From assembly GCF_019748715.1 (NCBI RefSeq), contig NZ_JACLBZ010000012.1:186001-250000 (forward strand): 64,000 nt of DNA, read 5' to 3'. The translations under genes and the position numbers were made by a program. Shown piece by piece: positions 42,946-53,203 of the stretch. The stretch is from Sporosarcina aquimarina. Lineage in GTDB: Bacteria > Bacillota > Bacilli > Bacillales_A > Planococcaceae. Each line of letters opens with the position of its first letter. Positions within the stretch are counted from its first letter, which is position 1. Below the pieces are notes generated by a model, which did not search any database, had not been told where the DNA came from, and worked only from the letters and a program-made list of their open reading frames with translations.

Positions 42946-43702
42946 CTTCCTCCCCCTGTCCCAGTTCGGCATAATAGTCAGTAAACGTTTTAAAGAACAC
43001 ACCGATTTCTATGTCCAGTACACCTTTTTCTTCTTTAGGCAACTGTGCAATAATTTCAGGATAATAGGACATTTTTTCAGCAAAGCTCATGATCGCCGCG
43101 TGCACCTCATATCCATCGTTCATGAATACCCGGATTTTATCTTCCTCAATATATTGAAGTTCTGAAATCAACTCAAAGACAGAGTTGTCCATCTTCTGAA
43201 GCTGCTGAATCGTCTGTTCAATCACATCCGGCTCAGTGAACCCCGAAAGAATAGGTGCATGCAAGAGCGAATCTGCCTCATTCGCTTCAATGCGATCCCC
43301 ATTCACCAGCAATAAATCATACCGTGCTTTATCTTCTATATACGCTATCGGTTCCCATTCAGTAATCGTAATCTTGACGTTGTTGAGGAACTTTCTGGAC
43401 ACCGTGACTTCTTTTACACCTGTGATTTTCAATAATCTCTTTTCGATGTCCTCTGTATGGAACCCCCACAATGATTGACCGGTAAACAACCCGCTCTGAT
43501 TTTTGTAGAAAGCCCCATCAGATAACTTCGTATCATTGATGGTTATATCTTTAACATCACTTAATGGAGATTGAAAATACAGCAATGAAAGGAGAACAAT
43601 TAAGAATAAAGAAACGAGTAGAATAAATTTTTTATTCGTCTTCCTCCTGCGCTTCTTACGCATTGATGGGATTCGTTCTTCAATATCGATTACTTTATCC
43701 AT
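42917..43702 (-). CDS. divIB: Cell-division protein DivIB (FtsQ)
   Basis: Single-pass membrane protein of the divisome, forming a complex with FtsL and DivIC. A highly basic cytoplasmic stretch (MRKKRRRKTNKK) is followed by a hydrophobic anchor, an extracellular POTRA domain starting near SDVKDITINDTKL, the FtsQ-type domain and an acidic tail. The 261-residue length is usual. It lies 14 bp after the spoVE-like gene; in B. subtilis murG and murB stand between them. Confidence 0.92.
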   Translation of the reverse strand: MDKVIDIEERIPSMRKKRRRKTNKKFILLVSLFLIVLLSLLYFQSPLSDVKDITINDTKLSDGAFYKNQSGLFTGQSLWGFHTEDIEKRLLKITGVKEVTVSRKFLNNVKITITEWEPIAYIEDKARYDLLLVNGDRIEANEADSLLHAPILSGFTEPDVIEQTIQQLQKMDNSVFELISELQYIEEDKIRVFMNDGYEVHAAIMSFAEKMSYYPEIIAQLPKEEKGVLDIEIGVFFKTFTDYYAELGQGEEDGEETETIE

Positions 43703-43716
43703 ACGCTGTTCTCCTT

Positions 43717-44805
43717 TCAGCCCATCCTTTTGCCTTTTGAAAAGTGTAATATCGTTCCAACCGCCAGCCAGGTTGTCAATAGCGATGAACCGCCATAACT
43801 AATGAAAGGTAATGTAACCCCTGTAACGGGCAGTAACCCCGAAACGACACCCATATTTAAAAATGTTTGGAAGATAATCATGGACACCATACCGGATACG
43901 ACCAAAAACGAATTCCAATCACGCAGCCGAATGGCGATACCAAATGTCGATGCCAACAATAATATAAAAAGCAAAATGATAGATGCTGCGCCGATAAAAC
44001 CGATTTCTTCCGCAATGATCGAAAAGATGAAGTCATTTTGAGGTTCTGGTAAGTATAAGAACTTCTGACGACTATTTCCAAGTCCATGTCCGAACAATCC
44101 GCCTGGTGCTATGGCAAACAAGGATTGAATTCCTTGAAAACCTGTTCCTAACGGGTCATTCCATGGATCGATATACGATTTTATTCGATCTAATCGGTAA
44201 GGTGCCGCTAAAATCAGCCCGATAAATGCAGTCACTCCCGAAACAAAAAGAAAAATAAAGAAAGAGAGTGGGTAGCCCGCTAAGAAAAGAATCACAAAAG
44301 CAGAAACGATCATTATGACGGCAGAACCTAAATCAGGTTGCATCATAATTAAAGTAGCCGGCAATAAAATGAGTGCGAAATCTTGCCATTGCCAAGATTT
44401 CTTCTTATTCCGCTTCATACTGCTGGCCAATTTTCCAAGCAAGGCAACCTTCACAAACTCGGCGGGCTGCAAACTGATCGGTCCGAGTGCTATCCAACTT
44501 TGAGAGCCGTTTCGCACAACTCCAATGCCAGGAATTAAAACTGCTACTAACATCAAGATCGAACCCACATAAAAATATGTCCAAAATTTTGGATGTGAAG
44601 TCAATGGGCTTCTATATAATGCATAGGCGATACTTAAAGAAACAGCCATATAAATCGCTTGCTTGACGATGAATGGAGAGGAATCCTGATAATGCACTTC
44701 TCCCCAATAAGAACCCGCCGATTGGACAAACACGAGCCCAATCACCGACAGCAACAAAGCAGATGTCAAAAAGACTGCACGATATGTTCTTTCCAGCGTT
44801 CGCAT
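43717..44805 (-). CDS. SEDS glycosyltransferase, SpoVE/FtsW family
   Basis: Lipid II-polymerising membrane protein of the SEDS family. The 362 residues have ten membrane segments, with GPISLQPAEFVKVALL, GLFGHGLGNSRQKFLYLPEPQNDF (split across residues ~230-255) and GVTLPFISYGGSSLL. In B. subtilis the gene here is spoVE; whether this copy serves vegetative division (FtsW), spore cortex, or both cannot be read from sequence. Start ATG has GGAAGG immediately before it, which is tight. Confidence 0.92.
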   Translation of the reverse strand: MRTLERTYRAVFLTSALLLSVIGLVFVQSAGSYWGEVHYQDSSPFIVKQAIYMAVSLSIAYALYRSPLTSHPKFWTYFYVGSILMLVAVLIPGIGVVRNGSQSWIALGPISLQPAEFVKVALLGKLASSMKRNKKKSWQWQDFALILLPATLIMMQPDLGSAVIMIVSAFVILFLAGYPLSFFIFLFVSGVTAFIGLILAAPYRLDRIKSYIDPWNDPLGTGFQGIQSLFAIAPGGLFGHGLGNSRQKFLYLPEPQNDFIFSIIAEEIGFIGAASIILLFILLLASTFGIAIRLRDWNSFLVVSGMVSMIIFQTFLNMGVVSGLLPVTGVTLPFISYGGSSLLTTWLAVGTILHFSKGKRMG

Positions 44806-44862
44806 CCTTCCGCAAATTAATCAGTCGCTTTTCAATTATACGCTCCTACTATTACAACTCAT

Positions 44863-46212
44863 TTACAATTTCATTACCGCTTGAATAAATTGATCTCCTC
44901 GGATTTCAAAGTTTGGATATTGATCCCAACTGGCACAACTTGGCGATAATAAAATGACATCATCTTCTGCACTTGATTCATAAGCAATTTGCACAGCATC
45001 TGGCATAGTAGAAGCGATGAACGTTTGTGGGACACCGCACGACGTTGCGAATTCGGTAAAACGCTGAGCAGTCTCCCCTATCGCAACTACAACACGCACA
45101 TTGCCCATATAGGGACGCAATTCCTCAAAGGAATGTCCTCGCTCCAAGCCCCCCGCTATTAAGACAATCGGTGTGCGGAATGAGGATAAGGCGCTTTTCG
45201 TGGCCAAAGTGTTCGTTGCTTTTGAATCATTATAAATGGTGCGGCCTTTCAGCTCCCTGACATATTGCATCCTGTGACGGACACCCGTAAACGAACTCAA
45301 GACATTTTCAATAGCCGACTTTTCACATCCTGAGAGAATTGCAGCCGCAGTTGCCGCCAAGATATTTTCCAGATTATGACGTCCTGGCAATTTGATAATT
45401 CTTGTTTCAATAAATGGCTCTCCCAACCAATAAATCCATTCTTCATCGGCCGAAATACCAGTAGTTTTTTTCCCTTCCACAGAAAATGGAACTTTTTGAG
45501 AAGACAAAGATTCAACGGATCGGCTCACAACCTCTTGATCATCATTGTAAATCAGGAAATCATCCATTGTTTGATTTCGAGCAACCTGTAACTTGGCTTC
45601 CAAATATTCGTCGATCGAACCGTGATAATCTAAATGAGCTTCGTACAAATTAGTAAAAATGGCGATTCGAGGCTTAAAATTCTCAGTGCCTGCTAATTGA
45701 AATGAGGAAGCTTCTAATACCATAACTTCATCCGACTTTGCTTCTTCCGCTACCGTACAAGCAACCGTTCCGATGTTACCGGCGATAAGCGGTTTTTTCT
45801 TGCCTATATTCAGCATGTGGTAAAGCAGAGTCGTCGTTGTCGTTTTACCGTTTGAACCGGTAATCGCAATGATTGGTGCCTCACTAATTATTCCAGCCAA
45901 TTCGATTTCGGTCCAAATTGTACTATTTGCAGCAACTGCTTTCGCAATCAATGGATTACTATACGGAATCCCTGGACTTTTCACGATAAAGTCAAAATCC
46001 CGTTTCAATAAATCACTTGGATGACCGCCGCCAATTACTTCAACACCTTGCGCTTGAAGTTCAGCGGCTTCCTCATTCCCCTCAAGCGGCTTGGCGTCAT
46101 TAACCACTACCTCCGCTCCAAGACGTCGCAGTAAACCTGCAGTTGCGAGACCGCTTTTAGCCAAACCAACAACCAACACTCTTTTCCCTATGAATTGCTC
46201 TATATTTTTCAT
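44863..46212 (-). CDS. murD: UDP-N-acetylmuramoyl-L-alanine:D-glutamate ligase
   Basis: Adds D-glutamate to the growing UDP-muramoyl peptide. The 449-residue Mur ligase has VLVVGLAKSGLATAGLLRR at the N-terminus, the ATP loop ITGSNGKTTTTTLLYH and a C-terminal domain with DDVILLSPSCASWDQY. The stop is followed by the spoVE-type gene. It begins one base from the mraY stop. Confidence 0.97.
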   Translation of the reverse strand: MKNIEQFIGKRVLVVGLAKSGLATAGLLRRLGAEVVVNDAKPLEGNEEAAELQAQGVEVIGGGHPSDLLKRDFDFIVKSPGIPYSNPLIAKAVAANSTIWTEIELAGIISEAPIIAITGSNGKTTTTTLLYHMLNIGKKKPLIAGNIGTVACTVAEEAKSDEVMVLEASSFQLAGTENFKPRIAIFTNLYEAHLDYHGSIDEYLEAKLQVARNQTMDDFLIYNDDQEVVSRSVESLSSQKVPFSVEGKKTTGISADEEWIYWLGEPFIETRIIKLPGRHNLENILAATAAAILSGCEKSAIENVLSSFTGVRHRMQYVRELKGRTIYNDSKATNTLATKSALSSFRTPIVLIAGGLERGHSFEELRPYMGNVRVVVAIGETAQRFTEFATSCGVPQTFIASTMPDAVQIAYESSAEDDVILLSPSCASWDQYPNFEIRGDQFIQAVMKL

Positions 46213-47184
46213 CTACATGACCTCCAAAAAGACCGGTACGAGAGCAGCCAATAATGCCACTCCCCAAAATACAACGACGACTTTCCATTCAGACCATCCT
46301 GATAATTCAAAATGGTGATGAATCGGACTCATTTTGAAAACACGCTTTCCTGTCAACTTAAAACTGATAACTTGAATGATGACAGACAAGGTTTCAACAA
46401 CGAAAACTATACCGATCACGAGCAATAGTAATTCTTGTTTGATCAGCACGGACATCATGGCAAGTACCCCGCCAAGCGCCAATGAACCTGTGTCTCCCAT
46501 GAACACTTTAGCCGGCTTAATATTAAACAATAAAAATCCTAGCATCGCACCCGCCACAACAAACGCAAACAATGCAATGTCATTTTGCTCGTAAACTAAA
46601 GCAAACACACCAAACGTTGCAAATGCAATCGTCGATGTTCCGCCAACGAGACCATCCAGTCCATCTGTCAAATTGACGGCATTGGAAAAGCCGACTAGCC
46701 AAAAAATAAGAAACGCCACATAAAATACGCCTAGATCCAACCCGATCGTAGTGAACGGTATGGTGACTGTTGTTTCGAATGGCCCTAACTTCAACAAGAA
46801 AAAAGCGACGATCGCAATTACGATCTGTCCTATTAACTTCTGCAGCGATGTCAATCCTAAGTTTCTTTTCGCTATGATGATAATGAAGTCATCCAAAAAG
46901 CCAATGAACCCAAAACCGAGCAGCACAATTAGCAATACAATTGTATGAGTTGTCAGCGAATCATTTATGTAAGATAGAGCAAGTGTTGAAATTGTAATGG
47001 AAATTAGGAAGATAAGTCCCCCCATTGTAGGGGTACCGGCTTTTTTCATATGCGCCTGTGGACCTTCCTCCCTAATGCTTTGGCCAAATTTCAGCCTTCT
47101 GAGTAATGGGATGATGATCACCCCGACAATTGCTGAAACAAAGAATGCTACAGCAATTGTCGTGACTGTCGTACCGAGTGTCAT
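46213..47184 (-). CDS. mraY: Phospho-N-acetylmuramoyl-pentapeptide transferase
   Basis: Makes lipid I on the membrane inner face. About ten hydrophobic segments, with HMKKAGTPTMGGLIFL, NLTDGLDGLVGG (catalytic Asp cluster) and FMGDTGSLALGG. Start MTLGTTV at 47182-47184 is supported by GAAGGAGA and gives 323 residues, the usual length. The gene normally between spoVD and mraY, murE, is missing here. Confidence 0.96.
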   Translation of the reverse strand: MTLGTTVTTIAVAFFVSAIVGVIIIPLLRRLKFGQSIREEGPQAHMKKAGTPTMGGLIFLISITISTLALSYINDSLTTHTIVLLIVLLGFGFIGFLDDFIIIIAKRNLGLTSLQKLIGQIVIAIVAFFLLKLGPFETTVTIPFTTIGLDLGVFYVAFLIFWLVGFSNAVNLTDGLDGLVGGTSTIAFATFGVFALVYEQNDIALFAFVVAGAMLGFLLFNIKPAKVFMGDTGSLALGGVLAMMSVLIKQELLLLVIGIVFVVETLSVIIQVISFKLTGKRVFKMSPIHHHFELSGWSEWKVVVVFWGVALLAALVPVFLEVM

Positions 47185-47237
47185 GATAGGTTCTCCTTCT
47201 AATTTACAGCAGATACATATTGGTTCTGCTGTTTTTG

Positions 47238-49190
47238 TTATTCTGTGTACAGATGAATCGTATCCTCCACGGTCATTAATGTATTCGGAGCCGGCAATTG
47301 ACGAATGACTTTTTTGCCTTTGCCGTGCCATTCCATTTTGAACGTGTACTGTTGGGCAAGCAATTCTTTTTCACTCATGCCCAGTAGATCAGGCGCGCGA
47401 AACGTAACAGCATCCCCCCATCTGTACTCTTTTTCGAGCTGGTCTTTCCTTCTTTCGATCTTCGCAATCGGTGCCACTTCTTCTATGATCCGCCCGACAA
47501 TAGGTGCGGCAATAACACCACCGAATTGAACCGAGTTTTTCGGGCTATCCACTGCTACGTATACGAGTAGTTCAGGGTCATCCGCCGGCGCGAAACCAAT
47601 GAATGAAACAATATAATCACCATCTTTATATCGACCATCAACTACTTTTTGAGCCGTTCCGGTTTTGCCGCCAATTCGTAAACCATCCGCAAATGCATTG
47701 CGTCCGGAACCATTAGCAACGACAGATTCGAGTGCATGTCGGACCTGCGCAGAAGTCTCTTCACTGATTACTTTTCTTTTCAGTTCTGGTTCGAACTTTT
47801 TCAATGTCTTCCCTTCGGAATCTTTTATTTCTTTCACGATATATGGTTTGAAAAGATTTCCTCCGTTAATAGCAGCGGCTACTGCTTGAACCTGCTGTAT
47901 CGGTGTAACGGAAATTCCTTGTCCGAAAGATGTTGTTGCTTGTTCAACAGGACCAAATTTTTCTTTGGAGAACAATATCCCTTTCGCCTCACCTGCGATT
48001 CCAGAATCCGTCGTTTCACCAAATCCGAATGACCGGATATATCGATCCAGCTTTTCACTTCCTAAGCGCTGCCCCATCGTGATGAAACCTGGGTTACACG
48101 AGTTTTCCACGACTTCAAGAAACGTTTGGTCTTTATGTCCTTCTCGCTTCCAGCAACGTAAGCGAGCATTCGCGACCATCGTGTAGCCTGGATCATAAAA
48201 ACTTTCATTTTCCAAATCAATGACTTTTTCTTCAAGACTGGCGGCTAAAGTGACGATTTTAAAGGTAGAGCCAGGTTCATATGTCATCCAAACCGGTAAA
48301 TTGCGATTATAGATTGTCGAATCCGTCGATTGATAATTTTTGGGGTCGTAGCCAGGGACGGATGCGAGAGATAGCAATTCCCCTGTCTTAGGATTCATGA
48401 TAATCGCCAACGCTTGCGTAGCTTCATACTTCTCCATCGCTTGGATCAGTTCACGCTCCACGATTTGTTGCATTTTCAAATCAATGGTCAGTTCTAGAGA
48501 TGATCCTTCTTTCCCATGTTCAAAACCATCTTCGACATGTGGCAACGGAATTCCTTTCGCATCTGTAAACAGTCTAATTTTATCACCAACACCGCTCAGA
48601 ATCTCATCATACGCATACTCAATTCCTGCCAATCCTTTACTGTCATACCCAGTAAATCCAATTAACCTAGCCAGCAAGTCGTCATATGGGTAATGACGAA
48701 CAAAATCCACACCTACATACAAGCCTTGTACTTGAAGTTTCGTTATTTCATCTGCTTGTTGTTTCGATATGTTCTTTGCCTCTGGCGCCAGTTTTACCAT
48801 GTATTCCTTTTTCTTCATTTTCTCTTCCAATACTTCTGGAGGTAAATCAAGAATTTTGGCGATATCAGGTATCGAACTGGAGATATCTGGATTTTGAGAG
48901 GGCATAAAATATAGGGTAGGCGCTAATTTATTACCCACCAACAGGTCGCCATTGCGATCCATAATGTCACCTCGCATGGCGCCAAAAGGAATTTCCCGAT
49001 CCCAGTTTTCTTTTGCTCGTTCTTTTAACCATTCGTGCTTAATGATTTGCACGTGAAATAATTTGCCCACAACTAGCAGCATACTGATAAAGAAAATGAT
49101 AAAGGCTGCTCGTAAACGTTTCTTCGACTGCATATCAATGAAAGACCGCAATGACTCACTACCTTTTGTTTTTCTACTAAGGTATGTCAC
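47238..49190 (-). CDS. spoVD: Penicillin-binding protein SpoVD (spore cortex transpeptidase)
   Basis: Class B penicillin-binding protein anchored by one helix near residue 30. It has a dimerisation domain (AMRGDIMDRNGDLL), transpeptidase motifs GSTFK (SxxK), SCN and KTGTAQ, and one C-terminal PASTA domain. A single PASTA and the position directly after pbpB identify it as SpoVD. The GTG start at 49188-49190 has a weak site and the true N-terminus may lie a few codons further in. Confidence 0.92.
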   Translation of the reverse strand: MTYLSRKTKGSESLRSFIDMQSKKRLRAAFIIFFISMLLVVGKLFHVQIIKHEWLKERAKENWDREIPFGAMRGDIMDRNGDLLVGNKLAPTLYFMPSQNPDISSSIPDIAKILDLPPEVLEEKMKKKEYMVKLAPEAKNISKQQADEITKLQVQGLYVGVDFVRHYPYDDLLARLIGFTGYDSKGLAGIEYAYDEILSGVGDKIRLFTDAKGIPLPHVEDGFEHGKEGSSLELTIDLKMQQIVERELIQAMEKYEATQALAIIMNPKTGELLSLASVPGYDPKNYQSTDSTIYNRNLPVWMTYEPGSTFKIVTLAASLEEKVIDLENESFYDPGYTMVANARLRCWKREGHKDQTFLEVVENSCNPGFITMGQRLGSEKLDRYIRSFGFGETTDSGIAGEAKGILFSKEKFGPVEQATTSFGQGISVTPIQQVQAVAAAINGGNLFKPYIVKEIKDSEGKTLKKFEPELKRKVISEETSAQVRHALESVVANGSGRNAFADGLRIGGKTGTAQKVVDGRYKDGDYIVSFIGFAPADDPELLVYVAVDSPKNSVQFGGVIAAPIVGRIIEEVAPIAKIERRKDQLEKEYRWGDAVTFRAPDLLGMSEKELLAQQYTFKMEWHGKGKKVIRQLPAPNTLMTVEDTIHLYTE

Positions 49191-49208
49191 TGGAATGCGC
49201 CCTATTCA

Positions 49209-51425
49209 TTAGCCGCCCATGATTACTTCCTCTTCTTCTTGCTCTTTAGACTTCTTATCGTTATATTGTTCTTCAGGTGTACGCAACTCAATGACAATTG
49301 GGTCATCGGCGCTTACTTTCGTCCCCTTGGTTACACTTTGACCAACTACATACCCTTCACCGTTTATCCGTATATCCAGATTGGAAAGATGTTTGAACGA
49401 CAGCACTGTTTTTTTAGACCAGCCTTGGAAATCTGGGAGAGTTGTTTTTCCAGAAGTTTTCAAGAGAACAACTGAGTTCTCCGTAAATTTCGTTCCCGCC
49501 GCTGGGATTTGTTCTGTCACTTTTCCGCCTTCACCTATAGTGATCGGCTTAAAGCCCTCCTGCTGCGCAAGTCCTGCAACTGTCTTGGCATCTTTCCCCA
49601 CATAATTACCGACTTTCTTGACTGGTATTTCCGCTTCATTTTCCGGAGCGATGTTTAAATACTTTAAACTATTTTCCATAATCGGGTTGAACACTTTCGA
49701 TACAGGATCGGAACCAAATTCTCCAGCCTTTAATTTTGGCTGTTGTACTGTCACATAAATCAATAGTTGCGGATCATCTATTGGTGCCATTCCAAGGAAT
49801 GAATACAGATAGTTGCCAAAGCCGGACATATATCCCGGACCTTTCTTTCTAGGAATTTCAGCTGTCCCTGTTTTCCCGCCTACTGCATAATTGGGCAGAT
49901 TGTATTTTTGTGCGGTCCCTTTATCTGAAGTTACTGTAGTAGCCAATATTTCCCGCACTTTTTTCGCTGTTTCAGCAGATATTGGAGAGCCGCTTTGTTC
50001 CGGTTTATGATCCTCTAAAACTTTGTTCGTATTCGGGTCGATAATTTTATCAATGACATATGGTTTCATCATGACGCCGTTATTAGCAATAGCAGAAGCT
50101 GCCTGAATCATTTGCAACGGCGTAACAGTAGAACCTTGACCGTATGATGTGGTTAAGCGTTCTGCCGGATAATTATCGAGCACAACACCTTTTGCTTCGT
50201 TCGGCAAATCAATTCCGACACGTTTTCCAAAGCCGAAGTCATGAATGTATTCAATGAATTTTCGATCGCCTATTCTCTCAAGCAAATAGGCCATTCCTAC
50301 GTTGGAAGATCGCTGAAGTCCTTCGAGGAAAGTGATCGTCCCCCAACCTGTGCCGTTGACGTCACGAATGATTCGGTCATAAATTTTGTAGGATCCCGAT
50401 TTGAAGTATGCATTTGGATCCCATTTATTCTCTTCGACCGCAGCAGCCAATGTGAACATCTTCATCGGAGAACCAGGTTCGATTGTCTGTTCTACTGCAT
50501 CGTTCAGCCAGTTTTCCGTCAATCCTTCCCTCGTCATCGGGTTAAATGTCGGTCGTTGGCTCATCGCTAGAATTTCACCTGTTTTCGGATCGGATACGAC
50601 CACCAACATTTTCTGGGGTGCATATTCTTTTTCAACTTGGTCCATCGCTTCTTCTACAAAGTTTTCAATTGTTTTATCGATTGTTAGCTTGATTGTATGG
50701 CCGTCTTTAGGTGGCACCACTTTTTTATCGGTCGATGGCAAGATATATCCCCAGCTATCAGACTGGTAATTTACCTTTCCATCTTTTCCGGCCAATTGCT
50801 TATCATACGTCTTTTCCAACCCCATCTTGCCGACGGTTATAGCTTTCTTATCTTCGGTTTCTTCTTTTTGAGCAAAGCCTACTAGATAAGAAGCAAAACG
50901 GCCATTCGGATAAAATCGTTTCTTGCCTTCCACAAACAAAATTCCCGTCAAGCCTTTGCGTTCAAGCTCCTCATCCATCTTGAGAACTGTTTCACGTTTT
51001 AAATCCTTACCGGCTCGACCAAATTCAATTTGCCAAGTACCCTCTTTAGCATTTTTCATTTTCGCCAAGATTTCCTGCTCTTCAAGGGGTATATACTTCG
51101 CTAACACTTTTGCGGTTTCTTCATAATCAACCACATGATAATTTCTTTTACTATTTTTACTCGCAGCTTCACTTAATACTGCCACTACATGGTAGCTGAG
51201 TGTATCGGATGCAATCGGGTCATCATTTCGGTCTACGATAGACCCCCTATTCGCCTGCAAAACACTATGCTTTTCATATTGGTTCGCCGCGATTTTGGCT
51301 AGTTCTTTGCCGTCTACTTGGCCAGTCAGCTGAATAAAAAGAATTCTGCCGAATAATATGAAAAAGAGCCCTCCGAATACTACAAACATTAGAAAGGCTC
51401 CCCATTGAAAACGAAACTTCTTCAT
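49209..51425 (-). CDS. pbpB: Penicillin-binding protein 2B (division transpeptidase)
   Basis: Class B penicillin-binding protein of septal wall synthesis, 738 residues. N-terminal membrane helix, an ANRGSIVDRNDDPIA pedestal domain, transpeptidase motifs EPGSPMKMF (SxxK), SSN and KTGTAE, then two PASTA domains and an acidic tail (EEEEVIMGG). SxxK reads SPMK rather than the usual STMK. Start at 51423-51425 overlaps the ftsL stop (ATGA). Confidence 0.94.
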   Translation of the reverse strand: MKKFRFQWGAFLMFVVFGGLFFILFGRILFIQLTGQVDGKELAKIAANQYEKHSVLQANRGSIVDRNDDPIASDTLSYHVVAVLSEAASKNSKRNYHVVDYEETAKVLAKYIPLEEQEILAKMKNAKEGTWQIEFGRAGKDLKRETVLKMDEELERKGLTGILFVEGKKRFYPNGRFASYLVGFAQKEETEDKKAITVGKMGLEKTYDKQLAGKDGKVNYQSDSWGYILPSTDKKVVPPKDGHTIKLTIDKTIENFVEEAMDQVEKEYAPQKMLVVVSDPKTGEILAMSQRPTFNPMTREGLTENWLNDAVEQTIEPGSPMKMFTLAAAVEENKWDPNAYFKSGSYKIYDRIIRDVNGTGWGTITFLEGLQRSSNVGMAYLLERIGDRKFIEYIHDFGFGKRVGIDLPNEAKGVVLDNYPAERLTTSYGQGSTVTPLQMIQAASAIANNGVMMKPYVIDKIIDPNTNKVLEDHKPEQSGSPISAETAKKVREILATTVTSDKGTAQKYNLPNYAVGGKTGTAEIPRKKGPGYMSGFGNYLYSFLGMAPIDDPQLLIYVTVQQPKLKAGEFGSDPVSKVFNPIMENSLKYLNIAPENEAEIPVKKVGNYVGKDAKTVAGLAQQEGFKPITIGEGGKVTEQIPAAGTKFTENSVVLLKTSGKTTLPDFQGWSKKTVLSFKHLSNLDIRINGEGYVVGQSVTKGTKVSADDPIVIELRTPEEQYNDKKSKEQEEEEVIMGG

Positions 51426-51793
51426 CGTCCCGGCACGACCTTTACATTGTTCTTGTTGAGGTTCAAGCCATTTTCTTGTGCTTTTTTCCAAATGCGCTCA
51501 TACGTAGACTTATCGCTCACTTGGATGGACAATTCGGTATTCTGTTTTGTAGTTTCATCAATTTCTGAATTCAGCAATTGTACTTCTTTATTCACAGCAT
51601 TTAAATCGGAATGCGTTTGTAGGAGCATCGAAGAAAGAAAGATCGTAAATGCTGCAGATAAAGCGAACAATATATTTTCGCCTTTAGAAAAACGTCTTTT
51701 GACACGGCGGACAACATGCTGTTGTTCTTTCGGTGTATGCTGTTCGACTTCCGGCGTATGTGGAGTGTATAGTTTCCGTTGTTCTAGTCCCAT
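51422..51793 (-). CDS. ftsL: Cell-division protein FtsL
   Basis: Small bitopic divisome protein of 123 residues. A basic cytoplasmic tail (VVRRVKRRFSKGE) precedes one hydrophobic helix and an extracellular leucine-zipper-like coiled coil (LNAVNKEVQLLNSEID). Family is recognised by layout and the place between rsmH and pbpB; sequence conservation is low, as usual. It regulates septum activation with DivIB and DivIC. Confidence 0.9.
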   Translation of the reverse strand: MGLEQRKLYTPHTPEVEQHTPKEQQHVVRRVKRRFSKGENILFALSAAFTIFLSSMLLQTHSDLNAVNKEVQLLNSEIDETTKQNTELSIQVSDKSTYERIWKKAQENGLNLNKNNVKVVPGR

Positions 51794-51811
51794 TTCTCGA
51801 TTTCCCCTTTT

Positions 51812-52744
51812 CTACTTTTTCTCTGCAATCCGTAATTTTGCTGATCTAGCCCTTTTATTACGTTCGATTTCTTCATCTGTAGGAACGATGGGCTTTCTAG
51901 TAATCAGCTTAAAATCCGGGTCCATTCCCTCTGGTATTACAGGTAAATTAGGCGGCAGGTCTGGCATAGACGCTGCTTCCTTAAAGATATTTTTACATAA
52001 ACGGTCTTCTAACGAATGAAATGTAATGACACTTATCCGGCCTTTTTCCCTCAGTACGGTTAATGCGTCTGTCAGCGACTGTTCTGCCGCTCCCAACTCA
52101 TCATTCACTGCAATACGTATCGCTTGGAAGACTCGTTTAGCCGGATGTCCGCCTGTCCTTCTGGCTGCGGCTGGAATACCTGTTTTGATAAGCTCCGCCA
52201 ATTCCCCTGTTGTGCGGATTGGTTCATTTTTTCGTGCTTCCTCAATTTTTCGGGCAATTTGCTTCGAAAACTTCTCTTCGCCATAGCGGAAAAAGATTCT
52301 CACCAAATCTTCATACGGCCATTCATTCACCACTTCATATGCCGTTAAGGGGGCTGAGGTGTCCATTCTCATATCGAGAGGTGCATCATGATGATAACTA
52401 AAACCTCTTTCGGGCGTGTCCAGCTGTGGTGATGAAACGCCGAGATCATACAAAATGCCGTCCACTTCAGTAATACCTAGATTTTCTAGTTCTTTTTTAA
52501 GTTCTTTAAAGTTTGCATGAACAAATTGCACTTGCGCTGCATATTTTTCTAATTTTTTCTTTGCTGCTTCAATAGCTGTCATATCTTGGTCAAAACAGAT
52601 CAGCTGACCTTTCGGAGAAAGAAGCTTAACAATTTCTTCACTATGTCCTGCACCGCCAAGGGTACAATCCACATAGATACCGTCTTCTTTTACATTTAAG
52701 CCTTCGACGGCTTCATGCAATAAAACTGTTGTATGGTTAAACAT
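51812..52744 (-). CDS. rsmH: 16S rRNA m4C1402 methyltransferase RsmH (MraW)
   Basis: Methylates N4 of C1402 in the ribosomal P site. It has [15 protein letters not shown] (SAM site), [14 protein letters not shown] and [14 protein letters not shown] longer frame opens with TTG, but MFNHTTVLL at 52742-52744 matches the family start and gives 310 residues. It follows mraZ by 17 bp, as in most dcw clusters. Confidence 0.96.
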   Translation of the reverse strand: MFNHTTVLLHEAVEGLNVKEDGIYVDCTLGGAGHSEEIVKLLSPKGQLICFDQDMTAIEAAKKKLEKYAAQVQFVHANFKELKKELENLGITEVDGILYDLGVSSPQLDTPERGFSYHHDAPLDMRMDTSAPLTAYEVVNEWPYEDLVRIFFRYGEEKFSKQIARKIEEARKNEPIRTTGELAELIKTGIPAAARRTGGHPAKRVFQAIRIAVNDELGAAEQSLTDALTVLREKGRISVITFHSLEDRLCKNIFKEAASMPDLPPNLPVIPEGMDPDFKLITRKPIVPTDEEIERNKRARSAKLRIAEKK

Positions 52745-52761
52745 AATTACAACGCCTGCTT

Positions 52762-53193
52762 TCAAAAATCAAAATCAATAAGGTTTTCTGCAATGTCGTT
52801 AAATGATTCCTCTGATTCCTCGTAGTACGCTTCCCAAAGTTCTGTAGACCAAATCTCGATTCGGCTTGATACGCCGATGACCATACAATCCTTTTCAATC
52901 TTAGCAAACTCCAGCAAGTTGGCAGGAATATTTACTCTACCTTGCTTATCAAGCCCTACTTCAGCGGCCCCTGAGAAGAAAAAACGAGTGAATGCTCGGG
53001 CATCTTTTTTCGTAACCGGCAACGCTTTCAACTTCTCTTCGAGTCGTTGCCATTCATCCAGTGGGTATCCGAATAGACAATTGTCTAGTCCGCGGGTCAA
53101 AATAAAGCCTTCTGCTAACTGTTCCCGAAATTTAGAAGGAACGATTAAACGGCCTTTCATATCAATCGTATGTTGATATTCCCCCATGAACAT
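52762..53193 (-). CDS. mraZ: Transcriptional regulator MraZ
   Basis: Double AbrB-like-domain DNA-binding protein that represses its own dcw operon. The 143-residue protein has [19 protein letters not shown] and the second [15 protein letters not shown] repeat. MFMGEYQ at 53191-53193 follows GGGTGAAGGG and is the family start. Operator-like GTGG boxes lie immediately upstream. Confidence 0.96.
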   Translation of the reverse strand: MFMGEYQHTIDMKGRLIVPSKFREQLAEGFILTRGLDNCLFGYPLDEWQRLEEKLKALPVTKKDARAFTRFFFSGAAEVGLDKQGRVNIPANLLEFAKIEKDCMVIGVSSRIEIWSTELWEAYYEESEESFNDIAENLIDFDF

Positions 53194-53203
53194 ACCCTTC
53201 ACC

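Noticed and set aside
42947-43002. Longer N-terminus for ylxW starting MCSLKRLL
   Set aside because: No ribosome-binding site; the extension is antisense-like overlap inside divIB, and the ATG at 42945 has GGGGGAGG.
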